Assembly (NCBI GenBank): GCA_029777095.1
Contig: JAKOTS010000041.1
Coordinates: forward strand, 1-38,337
Length of the DNA stretch: 38,337 bases
Origin: Actinomycetes bacterium
Lineage (GTDB): Bacteria > Actinomycetota > Actinomycetes > Actinomycetales > Microbacteriaceae
Reading direction: 5' to 3'
Part shown: positions 8,926 through 15,959 of the stretch, piece by piece
Layout of the letters: every line of letters starts with the position of its first letter
Position numbering within the stretch: position 1 is the stretch's first letter
Made by a program: the position numbers and the translations under genes
The notes under the pieces: generated by a model
What the model was told of the DNA's origin: nothing
What the model saw: the letters and a program-made list of their open reading frames with translations, nothing else
Database searches by the model: none

Positions 8926-9369
8926 ATGGGAAGCGAACGAGCAGCACGCCTGGCAGACCGCATCAAGGTCATCATCGCCGAGCGTCTCGACAAGGGGCTT
9001 CGAGACCCCCGTCTCGGGTTCGTGACCGTCACAGATGTGCAGGTGACGGGCGACCTGCAGCACGCATCGGTGTTTTACACCGTGATGGGTGATGAAGAGA
9101 CCCGCACCGGCACGGCCGCGGCACTCGCCTCGGCAACCGGACTCCTGCGCACCGAGGTCGGCAAAAACCTCAACACGCGCCTGACCCCGACCCTCGAGTT
9201 CATCCTCGATGCGATCCCCGAGAACGCAGACCACATCTCGAACCTCCTGCGCGAGGCGCGCGAGCGCGACGCCGATGTGGCTCGCTTGGCAACAGGTGCC
9301 ACCTACGCCGGCGACGCGAACCCCTACGCGGCCGACGAAGACGAAGACACCACCGACGAAGAGCACTAG
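8926..9369 (+). CDS. rbfA: Ribosome-binding factor A
   Basis: The 147 residues match RbfA, a single KH-like domain protein that binds immature 30S subunits and helps 16S rRNA 5' end maturation. Conserved elements include ERAARLADRIKVIIAERL, the KGLRDPRLGFVTVTDVQVTG segment, YTVMG, and a helix ending TRLTPTLEFILD. The C-terminal tail is acidic (DEDEDTTDEEH) and likely disordered. The ATG follows a weak GAAAGAAG site. It is separated from infB by a strong terminator, and its 3' neighbour mutY is convergent. Confidence 0.95.
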   Translation: MGSERAARLADRIKVIIAERLDKGLRDPRLGFVTVTDVQVTGDLQHASVFYTVMGDEETRTGTAAALASATGLLRTEVGKNLNTRLTPTLEFILDAIPENADHISNLLREARERDADVARLATGATYAGDANPYAADEDEDTTDEEH

Positions 9370-9398
9370 CAGTTTGGGCGTTCGCGCCCGGCGCACTC

Positions 9399-9436
9399 CG
9401 CCCACCTCCCGCGCCTACGCGTGCGGCAGGTGGGCG
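9399..9436. terminator. Possible bidirectional terminator between rbfA and mutY
   Basis: Inverted repeat CGCCCACCT (9399-9407) with AGGTGGGCG (9428-9436), plus inner pairs CCGC/GCGG. It lies between convergent genes and covers the last codons of mutY. There is no good T tract on either side, so the call is tentative. Confidence 0.4.
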
Positions 9437-10287
9437 TTGTCGTTGCTGACCTCGATGAGCCCATCGTCAAGTAGCGAGCTGATGGCTCGGTCGCGCTGGG
9501 CCGGGTCATGCCAGTCGCCAAGGAGCATGTCGATCGGGATGCCTCGCGCCGCCGCGGCGCGCAGCTCTCTGAGTGCGGCGCCCCGCGCCTGCCGGTCGCT
9601 GCCCTCATATTTGGACTGCTTGCGGCGCGTGTCTCCGGTGTCGGGATACCCTGCGAGGCGCCACGCGCAGACATGCCGGATCGGGCATACGTCGCATTTG
9701 GGTGCCCTTGAGGTGCACACCGTTGCGCCGAGTTCCATCGTGGCGGCGTTGACGATTGCGGTGGCTGCGGCATCCGTCGGCAAGATCTCAAGCATCTCGG
9801 CGAGATCGCGCTTTGCGGGAGGCCCCGGCTGCGACCGTGCCGCAATCGCGCGCGCGAGCACGCGCCGGGTGTTGGTGTCGACGACGGGATGCCGCAGTCC
9901 ATACGCAAACGTCGCGACCGCGCGTGCGGTGTAGTCACCGATGCCGGTGAGCTCGAGCAGGTCGTCGACGTCTGACGGCACGACGTTGTCGTGGCGCGTG
10001 GCGATCTGTTCGGCGGCACGGTGCAGCCAGAGGGCGCGGCGCGGGTACCCGAGGTTTGCCCACATGCGCACCGCTTCTGCGGGGGAGTCGGCCGCGAGAT
10101 CAGCCGGCGTCGGCCAGCGCTCGATCCACGCGGCAAGCAACGGAATCACGCGTGATACCTGCGTCTGCTGCAGCATGAACTCGCTCACCAAAATGCCCCA
10201 CGCGCCGAACTCAGGATGCCGCCAGGGCAGGTCGCGCGCGTGCTCGCCATACCAAGCGATCAGTGGGTCGGTCACGGGGGCGGGCAC
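9415..10287 (-). CDS. mutY: A/G-specific adenine DNA glycosylase
   Basis: A 290-residue HhH-GPD superfamily base-excision enzyme that removes adenine opposite 8-oxoguanine. Evidence in order: WYGEHARDLPWRHP; SEFMLQQTQVSRVIP with the catalytic Glu; helix-hairpin-helix LTGIGDYTARAVATFAYG followed by VVDTNTRRV with the catalytic Asp; and a [4Fe-4S] cluster motif C-X6-C-X2-C-X5-C (CTSRAPKCDVCPIRHVC). It ends soon after, so the C-terminal MutT-like domain that recognises 8-oxoguanine in E. coli MutY is reduced, a form common in actinobacteria. The GTG at 10287 lies six bases after a TAGGCT box, predicting a leaderless message. Confidence 0.93.
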   Translation of the reverse strand: MPAPVTDPLIAWYGEHARDLPWRHPEFGAWGILVSEFMLQQTQVSRVIPLLAAWIERWPTPADLAADSPAEAVRMWANLGYPRRALWLHRAAEQIATRHDNVVPSDVDDLLELTGIGDYTARAVATFAYGLRHPVVDTNTRRVLARAIAARSQPGPPAKRDLAEMLEILPTDAAATAIVNAATMELGATVCTSRAPKCDVCPIRHVCAWRLAGYPDTGDTRRKQSKYEGSDRQARGAALRELRAAAARGIPIDMLLGDWHDPAQRDRAISSLLDDGLIEVSNDNAHLPHA

Positions 10288-10293
10288 CCGACT

Positions 10294-10299
10294 AGCCTA
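10294..10299 (-). promoter_or_regulatory. -10 box of leaderless mutY promoter
   Basis: TAGGCT on the minus strand, six bases, then GTG at 10287. It is back to back with the -10 box at 10315-10320 on the other strand. Confidence 0.55.
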
Positions 10300-10314
10300 G
10301 GCGGCAAGAACACC

Positions 10315-10320
10315 TAGGCT
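10315..10320 (+). promoter_or_regulatory. -10 box of leaderless promoter for the kinase-like/truB/ribF operon
   Basis: TAGGCT, then six bases, then ATG 10327. The two opposing -10 boxes lie within 27 bp, so binding at one promoter could hinder the other. Confidence 0.55.
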
Positions 10321-10326
10321 GGATGC

Positions 10327-10944
10327 ATGCGATTGCCCACAACACCCGCCACCACGCTGTTGCGCGAGGTGCGCGACGAGGTGCGCCAACGCTTCCCTGG
10401 CGGTCGTGTCATCATCGCAATCGGCGGGCGTGATGGGCGTGATGGGCGTGATGGGCGTGATGGGCGTGACGATTCAGGCGGCGCCGCGTTCGCGGATGCG
10501 CTTGCCGAGGCGTTCGAGGAGCAAGATCTCGACACGTTCCGCGCATCGACCCAGGCATTTCTTGCACCGCGCGCCGACAGCACCGATGTAAATGCTGCTC
10601 ACCTCTACGACTTCGAAACGATGCGTCGAGTGCTGATCGATCCGTTCCGTGACGGCGCGCAGACCTCCGCCACCACCGGGTTTCAGCTCGGCGCATGGGA
10701 TGCCGCCCGCAACGCGCCGCTCGAGTCGCGCTGGGTGACAGCCCACGCCGACGCCGTGCTGCTCATCGACGGGTTCCCGCTGGCAAGCGCCGCGCAGCAC
10801 TCGTTCTGGGACTTTTCGATCTGGCTTGAGGCGGCGACGCCTGGCACAACGACTGCCGACGCAGAATCGGCGCCGGCTGCGGCATCCATCGTCATCAATA
10901 ATCTTGACCCTGCGCGGCCCGTCAGAGTGCGAAGCGGCCGCTGA
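10327..10944 (+). CDS. Degenerate uridine-kinase-like P-loop protein
   Basis: A 205-residue protein with scattered similarity to uridine kinase-like NTPases: VIIAIGG before the P-loop position, FADALAEAF, AHLYDFETMRRVLIDPF, ADAVLLIDGFPLAS, WDFSIWLEA and a terminal IVINNLDPARPV strand. The Walker A motif is not intact: where G....GK[ST] is expected there are five GRD repeats and then DSGGAAF, with no Lys. Between WLEA and IVINN only about 19 residues remain, so the usual LID/catalytic helical region seems lost. Kinase activity is therefore doubtful. The frame is open and its TGA overlaps the truB ATG by one base, suggesting translational coupling. Confidence 0.7.
   Translation: MRLPTTPATTLLREVRDEVRQRFPGGRVIIAIGGRDGRDGRDGRDGRDDSGGAAFADALAEAFEEQDLDTFRASTQAFLAPRADSTDVNAAHLYDFETMRRVLIDPFRDGAQTSATTGFQLGAWDAARNAPLESRWVTAHADAVLLIDGFPLASAAQHSFWDFSIWLEAATPGTTTADAESAPAAASIVINNLDPARPVRVRSGR
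10426..10470 (+). repeat. Five-fold 9-bp tandem repeat in the P-loop region
   Basis: Unit GGGCGTGAT repeated five times in frame (the last unit ends in C), encoding (Gly-Arg-Asp)5. It occupies the position of the phosphate-binding loop of the kinase-like protein. Confidence 0.95.
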
Positions 10945-11879
10945 TGGCGCGCGAGGTGGCCGGCGAGATCACGCCGGGAATTCTGCTTGTCGACAAGCCG
11001 CAGGGCATCACAAGCCACGACGTTGTCGCGCGTGCCCGCCGCGCGCTCGGCACGCGCAAGGTCGGCCACGCCGGCACACTCGACCCGATGGCGACCGGCT
11101 TGCTTGTGCTCGGTGCCGAGTGGGCGACGCGCCTTTTGACGTTCATTGTTGGCCTCGACAAGCGGTACGAAGCCACGATCCGCCTCGGTGTCACGACCGA
11201 TAGCGATGATGCCGATGGCACCGAAACGCATCGAGCGGATGCCGCAGCCCTCGCCGCGATCGACGATGCGCAGATCATGGCGGGCATCACGCCGCTCACC
11301 GGTGCGATCTCGCAGGTGCCGAGCACCGTGTCAGCGATCAAGGTCGGCGGCCGGCGCGCATACGATCTTGCGCGGGCCGGCGAAACGGTCGAGCTGAAGG
11401 CGCGCAGCGTCACGGTCTCGAGCTTCACGGTGACGGATGTGCGCCGCGCGCACGGGGTGCTGGATCTTGACGTGATTGTTGAATGCACCTCGGGCACCTA
11501 CATTCGCGCCCTCGCCCGCGACCTTGGCGCAGACCTTGGGGTCGGTGGTCACCTGACCTCGCTCCGCCGCACCCACATCGGCGTCTTCGATGTCGCCGAT
11601 GCGGTGGGTGCCGACGACATCACCCCCGCCGCGCTCCTCGACCCCGCGATGGTCGCCGCACTCGTTCAGGGCCGGTTCGACGTCTCGCACGATGAGGCCC
11701 GCGATCTCTGGAACGGCAAGCGGATCGGCGGGAGATCCGCCGACATCGTGGGGGAGACGGCAGCCGCGATTGATCCCGACGGTCGTTTGGTCGGTATTGT
11801 CGAGCGTCGAGGCACCGATGTGAAGAGCCGCATGAATGTGCCGCCGCCCGCCCCGCAAACGCATGGAGACGCACAATGA
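10944..11879 (+). CDS. truB: tRNA pseudouridine(55) synthase
   Basis: The 311-residue protein isomerises U55 to pseudouridine in the T-loop of tRNAs. It has the TruB start GILLVDKPQGITSHDVVARAR, the catalytic-Asp motif GHAGTLDPMATGLLVLG, the KRYEATIRLGVTTDSDDADG segment, PSTVSAIKVGGRRAYDLARAG, and CTSGTYIRALARDLG, ending in a PUA-like C-terminal portion (DEARDLWNGKRIG). The ATG overlaps the stop of the upstream kinase-like gene; its own TGA overlaps the ATG of the next gene (ATGA). Confidence 0.96.
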   Translation: MAREVAGEITPGILLVDKPQGITSHDVVARARRALGTRKVGHAGTLDPMATGLLVLGAEWATRLLTFIVGLDKRYEATIRLGVTTDSDDADGTETHRADAAALAAIDDAQIMAGITPLTGAISQVPSTVSAIKVGGRRAYDLARAGETVELKARSVTVSSFTVTDVRRAHGVLDLDVIVECTSGTYIRALARDLGADLGVGGHLTSLRRTHIGVFDVADAVGADDITPAALLDPAMVAALVQGRFDVSHDEARDLWNGKRIGGRSADIVGETAAAIDPDGRLVGIVERRGTDVKSRMNVPPPAPQTHGDAQ

Positions 11880-12244
11880 TCGACTGGTTCACCTGGGTGC
11901 AGATCGGGGTTGCGGTCGCGGCTGGGCTCTTTTGCCTGATCCTCGGGTTCGCCTCGCGCCGGCCGAGCGACTTCAGCGTTGGCGCAGTCGCGCTGGTCGA
12001 GCTCTTGCTCATTGTCCAGCTTGTCGCCGCCATCATTGCGCCGTTCGCCGGAAACCACATTGCGGGCAGCGCGCTCGAGTTCTACACCTACCTGGTCGGG
12101 GCGATCCTGGTGCCGATCGGCGTCACCGCGTTCGCGCTGCTTGAGCGCAGTCGCTGGAGCACGGTGGTGTTGGGTGTTGGTGCGCTCGCGGTTGCCGTTA
12201 TGCTCGCGCGCATGCAGATCATCTGGAGCGTGCCGGTTGGCTGA
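11876..12244 (+). CDS. Small integral membrane protein (four predicted TM helices)
   Basis: A 122-residue hydrophobic protein with about four membrane segments: roughly residues 5-25 (WVQIGVAVAAGLFCLILGFA), 33-57 (SVGAVALVELLLIVQLVAAII), 66-88 (ALEFYTYLVGAILVPIGVTA) and 95-115 (TVVLGVGALAVAVMLARMQII). No catalytic motif is seen and no function is assigned. Its ATG overlaps the truB stop by four bases and its stop overlaps the next gene, so it is made from the truB-ribF message and probably pairs with the next membrane protein. Confidence 0.85.
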   Translation: MIDWFTWVQIGVAVAAGLFCLILGFASRRPSDFSVGAVALVELLLIVQLVAAIIAPFAGNHIAGSALEFYTYLVGAILVPIGVTAFALLERSRWSTVVLGVGALAVAVMLARMQIIWSVPVG

Positions 12245-12701
12245 ACGAACTCGGCGCAGCTTCGTGGATGAGGCTGTGGCATCCGCCCCCCGCGTTTCTG
12301 CACGCGGCCGCATGTCGGGCATCGGCCTGGTGCTCGTTGCCGTGTACGCCGTGATGGCGCTGGCGGCCACGGGCAGATCGTTCGTCTCGATCGCTCAGCG
12401 CTTCGGCGAGGCGCCCCTTGCATACTCGCTTTCTGCCGTTGCCGCGGTGGTCTATATCCTCGCGACGCTCGCCCTGCTCTTCGCAGGCACCAGTGCGTGG
12501 TACCGCGTCGCCTGGGTCGCACTGGGTTTCGAGCTGCTCGGTGTGCTCGTGGTCGGCACGCTGAGTCTCGCGCTGCCCGACGTCTTTCAGCACCCGACCG
12601 TGTGGTCGATGTTTGGTGTCGGATACCTGTTCATTCCCGTCGCGCTTCCCATCGTCGGCATGTGGTGGCTGCTGAAACATCGTCCAGAGGGTTCGTCATG
12701 A
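12237..12701 (+). CDS. Integral membrane protein, unknown function
   Basis: About 154 residues with a basic N-terminus (AERTRRSFVDEAVASAP) and four predicted membrane segments: MSGIGLVLVAVYAVMALAAT, YSLSAVAAVVYILATLALLF, RVAWVALGFELLGVLVVGTL and FGVGYLFIPVALPIVGMWWL. The TTG at 12237 is proposed as start because it overlaps the upstream stop by eight bases, as in the rest of this coupled operon; a GTG near 12263 or the ATG at 12312 are alternatives. Its TGA overlaps the ribF ATG. Function unknown. Confidence 0.75.
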   Translation: MAERTRRSFVDEAVASAPRVSARGRMSGIGLVLVAVYAVMALAATGRSFVSIAQRFGEAPLAYSLSAVAAVVYILATLALLFAGTSAWYRVAWVALGFELLGVLVVGTLSLALPDVFQHPTVWSMFGVGYLFIPVALPIVGMWWLLKHRPEGSS

Positions 12702-13753
12702 TCGTCTTTCACGCTCCCGAGGAGGTGCCCGCAGACTTCGGGCCGGCGGTGGTCGCCATCGGCAAGTTCGACGGGGTGCACGCTGGCCACCGGGCGCTCA
12801 TCGGCATGCTGCGTGAAAAGTCGGCCGCGCTCGGCGCCGGCACGCGCAGCGTCGTTGTCACGTTTGACCGGCACCCGATGAGCCTGCTCGCACCGGAGAA
12901 GTGCCCGGCCGCTCTCACCGATGTGCCACAAAAGCTGCAGCTGCTTGCCGAAACGGGGATCGACGCCGCGCTCGTGCTGCGCTTCGACGCCGAGCGGGCG
13001 GCCCAGGAACCGCGCGCGTTCGTCGAGTCGGTGCTCGTGGAGCACCTGCACGCGAAGGTTGTGCTGGTCGGGCGTGACTTTCGGTACGGCCGCGGCGGCG
13101 CCGGCGATGTCGCGCTCTTGCACACGCTTGGTGCCGAGTTTGGCTTCGAGGTCACGGTCATCGATGACGTACAGAATCTGTCCGTTGCGCGCAGGGTCTC
13201 ATCGACCTGGGTGCGTGAGGTGCTCGCCGAGGGCGACGTCGAGGCGGCCCGCGAACTCCTCGGGCGGCCGACCTCGCTTCGTGGCGAGGTCGTACACGGG
13301 CTCAAGCGTGGGCGCGAGCTCGGGTTTCCGACCGCAAACCTCGAGTCGGTGCCCGTCGGTGTGATCCCGGCCGACGGTGTCTACGCCGGATGGCTCGTCG
13401 ACTATGGCCCCCGCGTCGCCGAGGGCAGCGCCGACATCGGTACCGCTTCCGAGGCCGCTCCTGACACCGCTCCCGATACCGCTCCCGAGGGGCCGGCGCC
13501 GCGCCGTTACCCGGCCGCGATCTCGATCGGCAATAACCCGACGTTTGTCGATGTGCCCGTGCGCCAGGTTGAGGCGCACATCCTCGACGAGAGCGGCCTC
13601 GACCTCTATGGGCACCTGGTCGACGTGCAGTTCGTGGGCCGAATCCGCGGGATGGTCGCCTACGAGGGTGTCGAACCGCTGATCCGCCAGATCGCCGATG
13701 ACGTCGAGCGTGCGCGCGAGATGCTCGGCAACGCAAATTCGCTGAGCCACTAG
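12698..13753 (+). CDS. ribF: Bifunctional riboflavin kinase / FAD synthetase
   Basis: A 351-residue enzyme that makes FMN from riboflavin and ATP, then FAD. The N-terminal FMN adenylyltransferase domain shows VVAIGKFDGVHAGHRALI (nucleotidyltransferase H-x-G-H), VVTFDRHPMSLL, VGRDFRYGRGGAGD and SSTWVREVLAEGDVEAA. The C-terminal riboflavin kinase domain shows GRELGFPTANL (P-T-A-N motif) and SIGNNPTF. Between YAGWLVDYGP and the RYPAAISIG strand there is a low-complexity insert of about 30 residues (EAAPDTAPDTAPEGPAP). ATG 12698 overlaps the previous stop. It ends the truB-ribF operon. Confidence 0.95.
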   Translation: MIVFHAPEEVPADFGPAVVAIGKFDGVHAGHRALIGMLREKSAALGAGTRSVVVTFDRHPMSLLAPEKCPAALTDVPQKLQLLAETGIDAALVLRFDAERAAQEPRAFVESVLVEHLHAKVVLVGRDFRYGRGGAGDVALLHTLGAEFGFEVTVIDDVQNLSVARRVSSTWVREVLAEGDVEAARELLGRPTSLRGEVVHGLKRGRELGFPTANLESVPVGVIPADGVYAGWLVDYGPRVAEGSADIGTASEAAPDTAPDTAPEGPAPRRYPAAISIGNNPTFVDVPVRQVEAHILDESGLDLYGHLVDVQFVGRIRGMVAYEGVEPLIRQIADDVERAREMLGNANSLSH

Positions 13754-13803
13754 GCACGTACTTCCGCCCGCCCGCGCATCTGCGCACCCCCAGCGCGCCC
13801 GGC

Positions 13804-13862
13804 TGCTCATATGAGCAAACCCGCGCGCGAGTGTTGATGCGGCGTGGTGCGCCGCGTAGCCT
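13804..13862 (+). promoter_or_regulatory. deo operon promoter with palindromic operator
   Basis: A perfect 14-bp palindrome, TGCTCATATGAGCA (13804-13817), lies 16 bp upstream of TTGATG (-35, 13834-13839), which is 17 bp from TAGCCT (-10, 13857-13862). The predicted start is near 13869, giving a 68-nt leader. The palindrome is the natural binding site for the SorC-type regulator encoded next; being upstream of -35 fits activation or DNA looping as well as repression. Confidence 0.6.
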
Positions 13863-13936
13863 TGAGCCAAGCCCGGCAGCTGCCGTGGGTGGCAAACCGT
13901 GGGTGCGACAAGACGTGGGCAAAGGAGACGTGCGCA

Positions 13937-14881
13937 GTGACAGCAACTGACGAGCTCCTCGCCATCCGTGCGGCCGAGTTGTACTACCAAGAGCACAAGA
14001 CGCAGGACGAGGTGGGCGCGCTTCTCGGCGTCACCCGCTGGAAGGTGGGCCGCCTGATCAGCCAGGCTCGCGAGGCTGGCATCGTCCGCATCGAAATCGT
14101 CCACCCTCGTGCTCGCCGCCTTCACCTTGAGCGCGAGTTGCGCGAGCGTACCGGGCTTCGCGAGGCAATTGTTGTTTCATCGGCCGGCATCGCGAATCGC
14201 GAAGAACTCGCCGACCGTGTTGCCGGCGCGGCGGCCGACTACCTCACCGCGCTGCGCCCCGTGCCCCGCAGCCTCGGCATCAGCTGGGGCCGCACGCTGC
14301 ACCGTGTGGCGGCTCGCCTCGAAGAAGGCTGGTCGAGCGGCACCGACGTCGTGCAGATCAATGGCGGCGTGAGCCTCAACCAGCGCGCGGGCATGGCGGC
14401 AGCGACCGCCGCAGAGATGGCCCACAAGGCTCGCGGCACGACCACCCTACTGCCCAGCCCGGCGATCCTTGAGCGCGTCGAAACGAAGCGCGCGATCGAG
14501 AGCGACCGGGTCGTCGCCGATGTGCTTGTGCGTGCCCGCCAGTGCGCAGCGCACCTCTACAGCGCGGGCGCGGTTGACGCTGACTCGGTGCACGTGGCGA
14601 GCGGATACCTCAGCCCGGCCGACATCGCAGAGCTCCTGGCAAAGGGGGCCGTCGGTGATGTGCTCGGGCGCTACATCGATGCCGACGGCCACATCGTCGA
14701 CCCAGAACTTGATGCCCGCACGGTTGGGCTCACACTTGACGAGCTGCGCGGTGTGCCGATGGGCATCGCCGTGCTCAGCGGGCCGGAGAAGCATGCGGCA
14801 GCGTCTGCGATCGTCGGGAGCGGGCTGTGCTCGGTACTGATCACCGACGAAGAAACCGCGGCCCATGTGCTCGCCACGTGA
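13937..14881 (+). CDS. SorC/DeoR-type sugar-binding transcriptional regulator
   Basis: The 314 residues show an N-terminal helix-turn-helix (AAELYYQEHKTQDEVGALLG followed by VTRWKVGRLISQAREAGIV, residues about 12-50) and a C-terminal SorC-type sugar-phosphate-binding domain: SLGISWGRTLHRVA, VQINGGVS, LLPSPAI, and a GDVLGRYIDADGHIVDPELD region near the ligand pocket. Family members sense phosphorylated sugars and control adjacent catabolic genes; here the likely effector is deoxyribose-5-phosphate. The GTG at 13937 follows AAAGGAG by nine bases; upstream in-frame extension lacks a site. It precedes deoC by 48 nt and is probably autoregulated through the upstream palindrome. Confidence 0.88.
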   Translation: MTATDELLAIRAAELYYQEHKTQDEVGALLGVTRWKVGRLISQAREAGIVRIEIVHPRARRLHLERELRERTGLREAIVVSSAGIANREELADRVAGAAADYLTALRPVPRSLGISWGRTLHRVAARLEEGWSSGTDVVQINGGVSLNQRAGMAAATAAEMAHKARGTTTLLPSPAILERVETKRAIESDRVVADVLVRARQCAAHLYSAGAVDADSVHVASGYLSPADIAELLAKGAVGDVLGRYIDADGHIVDPELDARTVGLTLDELRGVPMGIAVLSGPEKHAAASAIVGSGLCSVLITDEETAAHVLAT

Positions 14882-14929
14882 CGATTCAGAACAGCTAGAA
14901 CACTTGATTCCCAACGAACAGAGGACACG

Positions 14930-15946
14930 ATGAACGCGTCATCCCCAGGCCAGACCGTGGCCTTTTCGCAACGGGCAGTCGCCGTGCTCGGAGGCGAGCC
15001 CGACGAGGCAACCCTGCGCCGTTATCTGCATGGCATCCCGGGCGTCGATGCCGTTGGCCTCGAACAGCGGGCCGCGAGCCTTGGCACCCGCTCGATCAAG
15101 ACGACGTCTAAGGCGTGGGCGCTCGACAAGATCATCGAACTCATCGACCTCACGACCCTCGAGGGCGCCGATACCCCGGGCAAGGTGCGCTCGCTGGTCG
15201 CCAAGGCGTTGCGACCGGATGCCGCAGACCCGACCACCCCGCGCGTCGCCGCAGTCTGCGTCTATGGCGACATGGTTCCACACGCCATCGCCGCGCTCGG
15301 CAGCGCGCACGGCGACCCCGACCAAGGACTCATCAGCGTTGCAGCGGTCGCGACCGCGTTCCCAAGCGGTCGCTCCTCGGTCGACGTCAAACTCGCCGAC
15401 ACCGCTGAGGCGGTTGCAGCGGGCGCCGACGAGATCGACATGGTGATCGACCGCGGTGCGTTCCTCGCGGGCAACTACGCCGAGGTGTTCAACCAGATCG
15501 CCCAGGTGAAGCAGGCCTGCCGCCGGGCCGATGGGACATATGCCTCGCTCAAGGTCATCCTCGAAACGGGCGAGCTGAACACCTACGACAACGTGCGTCG
15601 CGCATCGTGGCTTGCGATTCTCGCCGGCGGAGACTTCATCAAGACCTCGACCGGCAAGGTCTCACCCGCGGCGACCCTTCCCGTCACGCTCTTGATGCTC
15701 GAAGTGGTCCGCGATTGGTATCGCCTCACCGGCGAACGCATCGGCGTGAAACCGGCCGGCGGCATCCGCAGTTCGAAAGATGCAATTAAGTACCTCGTGA
15801 CCGTGGCAGAAACGGTCGGCGAGGAGTGGCTCCAGCCGCACCTGTTCCGCTTCGGGGCATCGAGCCTGCTCAACGATGTGCTGCTGCAACGTCAAAAGTT
15901 GCAGACCGGGCACTACTCGGGCGCCGACTACGTGACGATTGATTGA
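14930..15946 (+). CDS. deoC: Deoxyribose-phosphate aldolase
   Basis: A 338-residue class I aldolase (TIM barrel) cleaving 2-deoxy-D-ribose-5-phosphate to glyceraldehyde-3-phosphate and acetaldehyde. Key elements: KIIELIDLTTLEG, AAVCVYGDMV with the proton-relay Asp, EIDMVIDRGAFLAGNY, KVILETGELN with the Schiff-base Lys, FIKTSTGK with the second conserved Lys, and VKPAGGIRS. It belongs to the longer DeoC group; an extra N-terminal stretch of about 60 residues is larger than in E. coli DeoC (about 260 aa). ATG 14930 is preceded by AGAGGA. The two downstream genes probably share its transcript. Confidence 0.95.
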   Translation: MNASSPGQTVAFSQRAVAVLGGEPDEATLRRYLHGIPGVDAVGLEQRAASLGTRSIKTTSKAWALDKIIELIDLTTLEGADTPGKVRSLVAKALRPDAADPTTPRVAAVCVYGDMVPHAIAALGSAHGDPDQGLISVAAVATAFPSGRSSVDVKLADTAEAVAAGADEIDMVIDRGAFLAGNYAEVFNQIAQVKQACRRADGTYASLKVILETGELNTYDNVRRASWLAILAGGDFIKTSTGKVSPAATLPVTLLMLEVVRDWYRLTGERIGVKPAGGIRSSKDAIKYLVTVAETVGEEWLQPHLFRFGASSLLNDVLLQRQKLQTGHYSGADYVTID

Positions 15947-15959
15947 TAGAGGACACCCC

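Noticed and set aside
13844..13936. Longer N-terminus for the SorC regulator
   Set aside because: The region includes the -10 box and predicted transcription start, and GTG 13937 has AAAGGAG upstream and begins the conserved helix-turn-helix.
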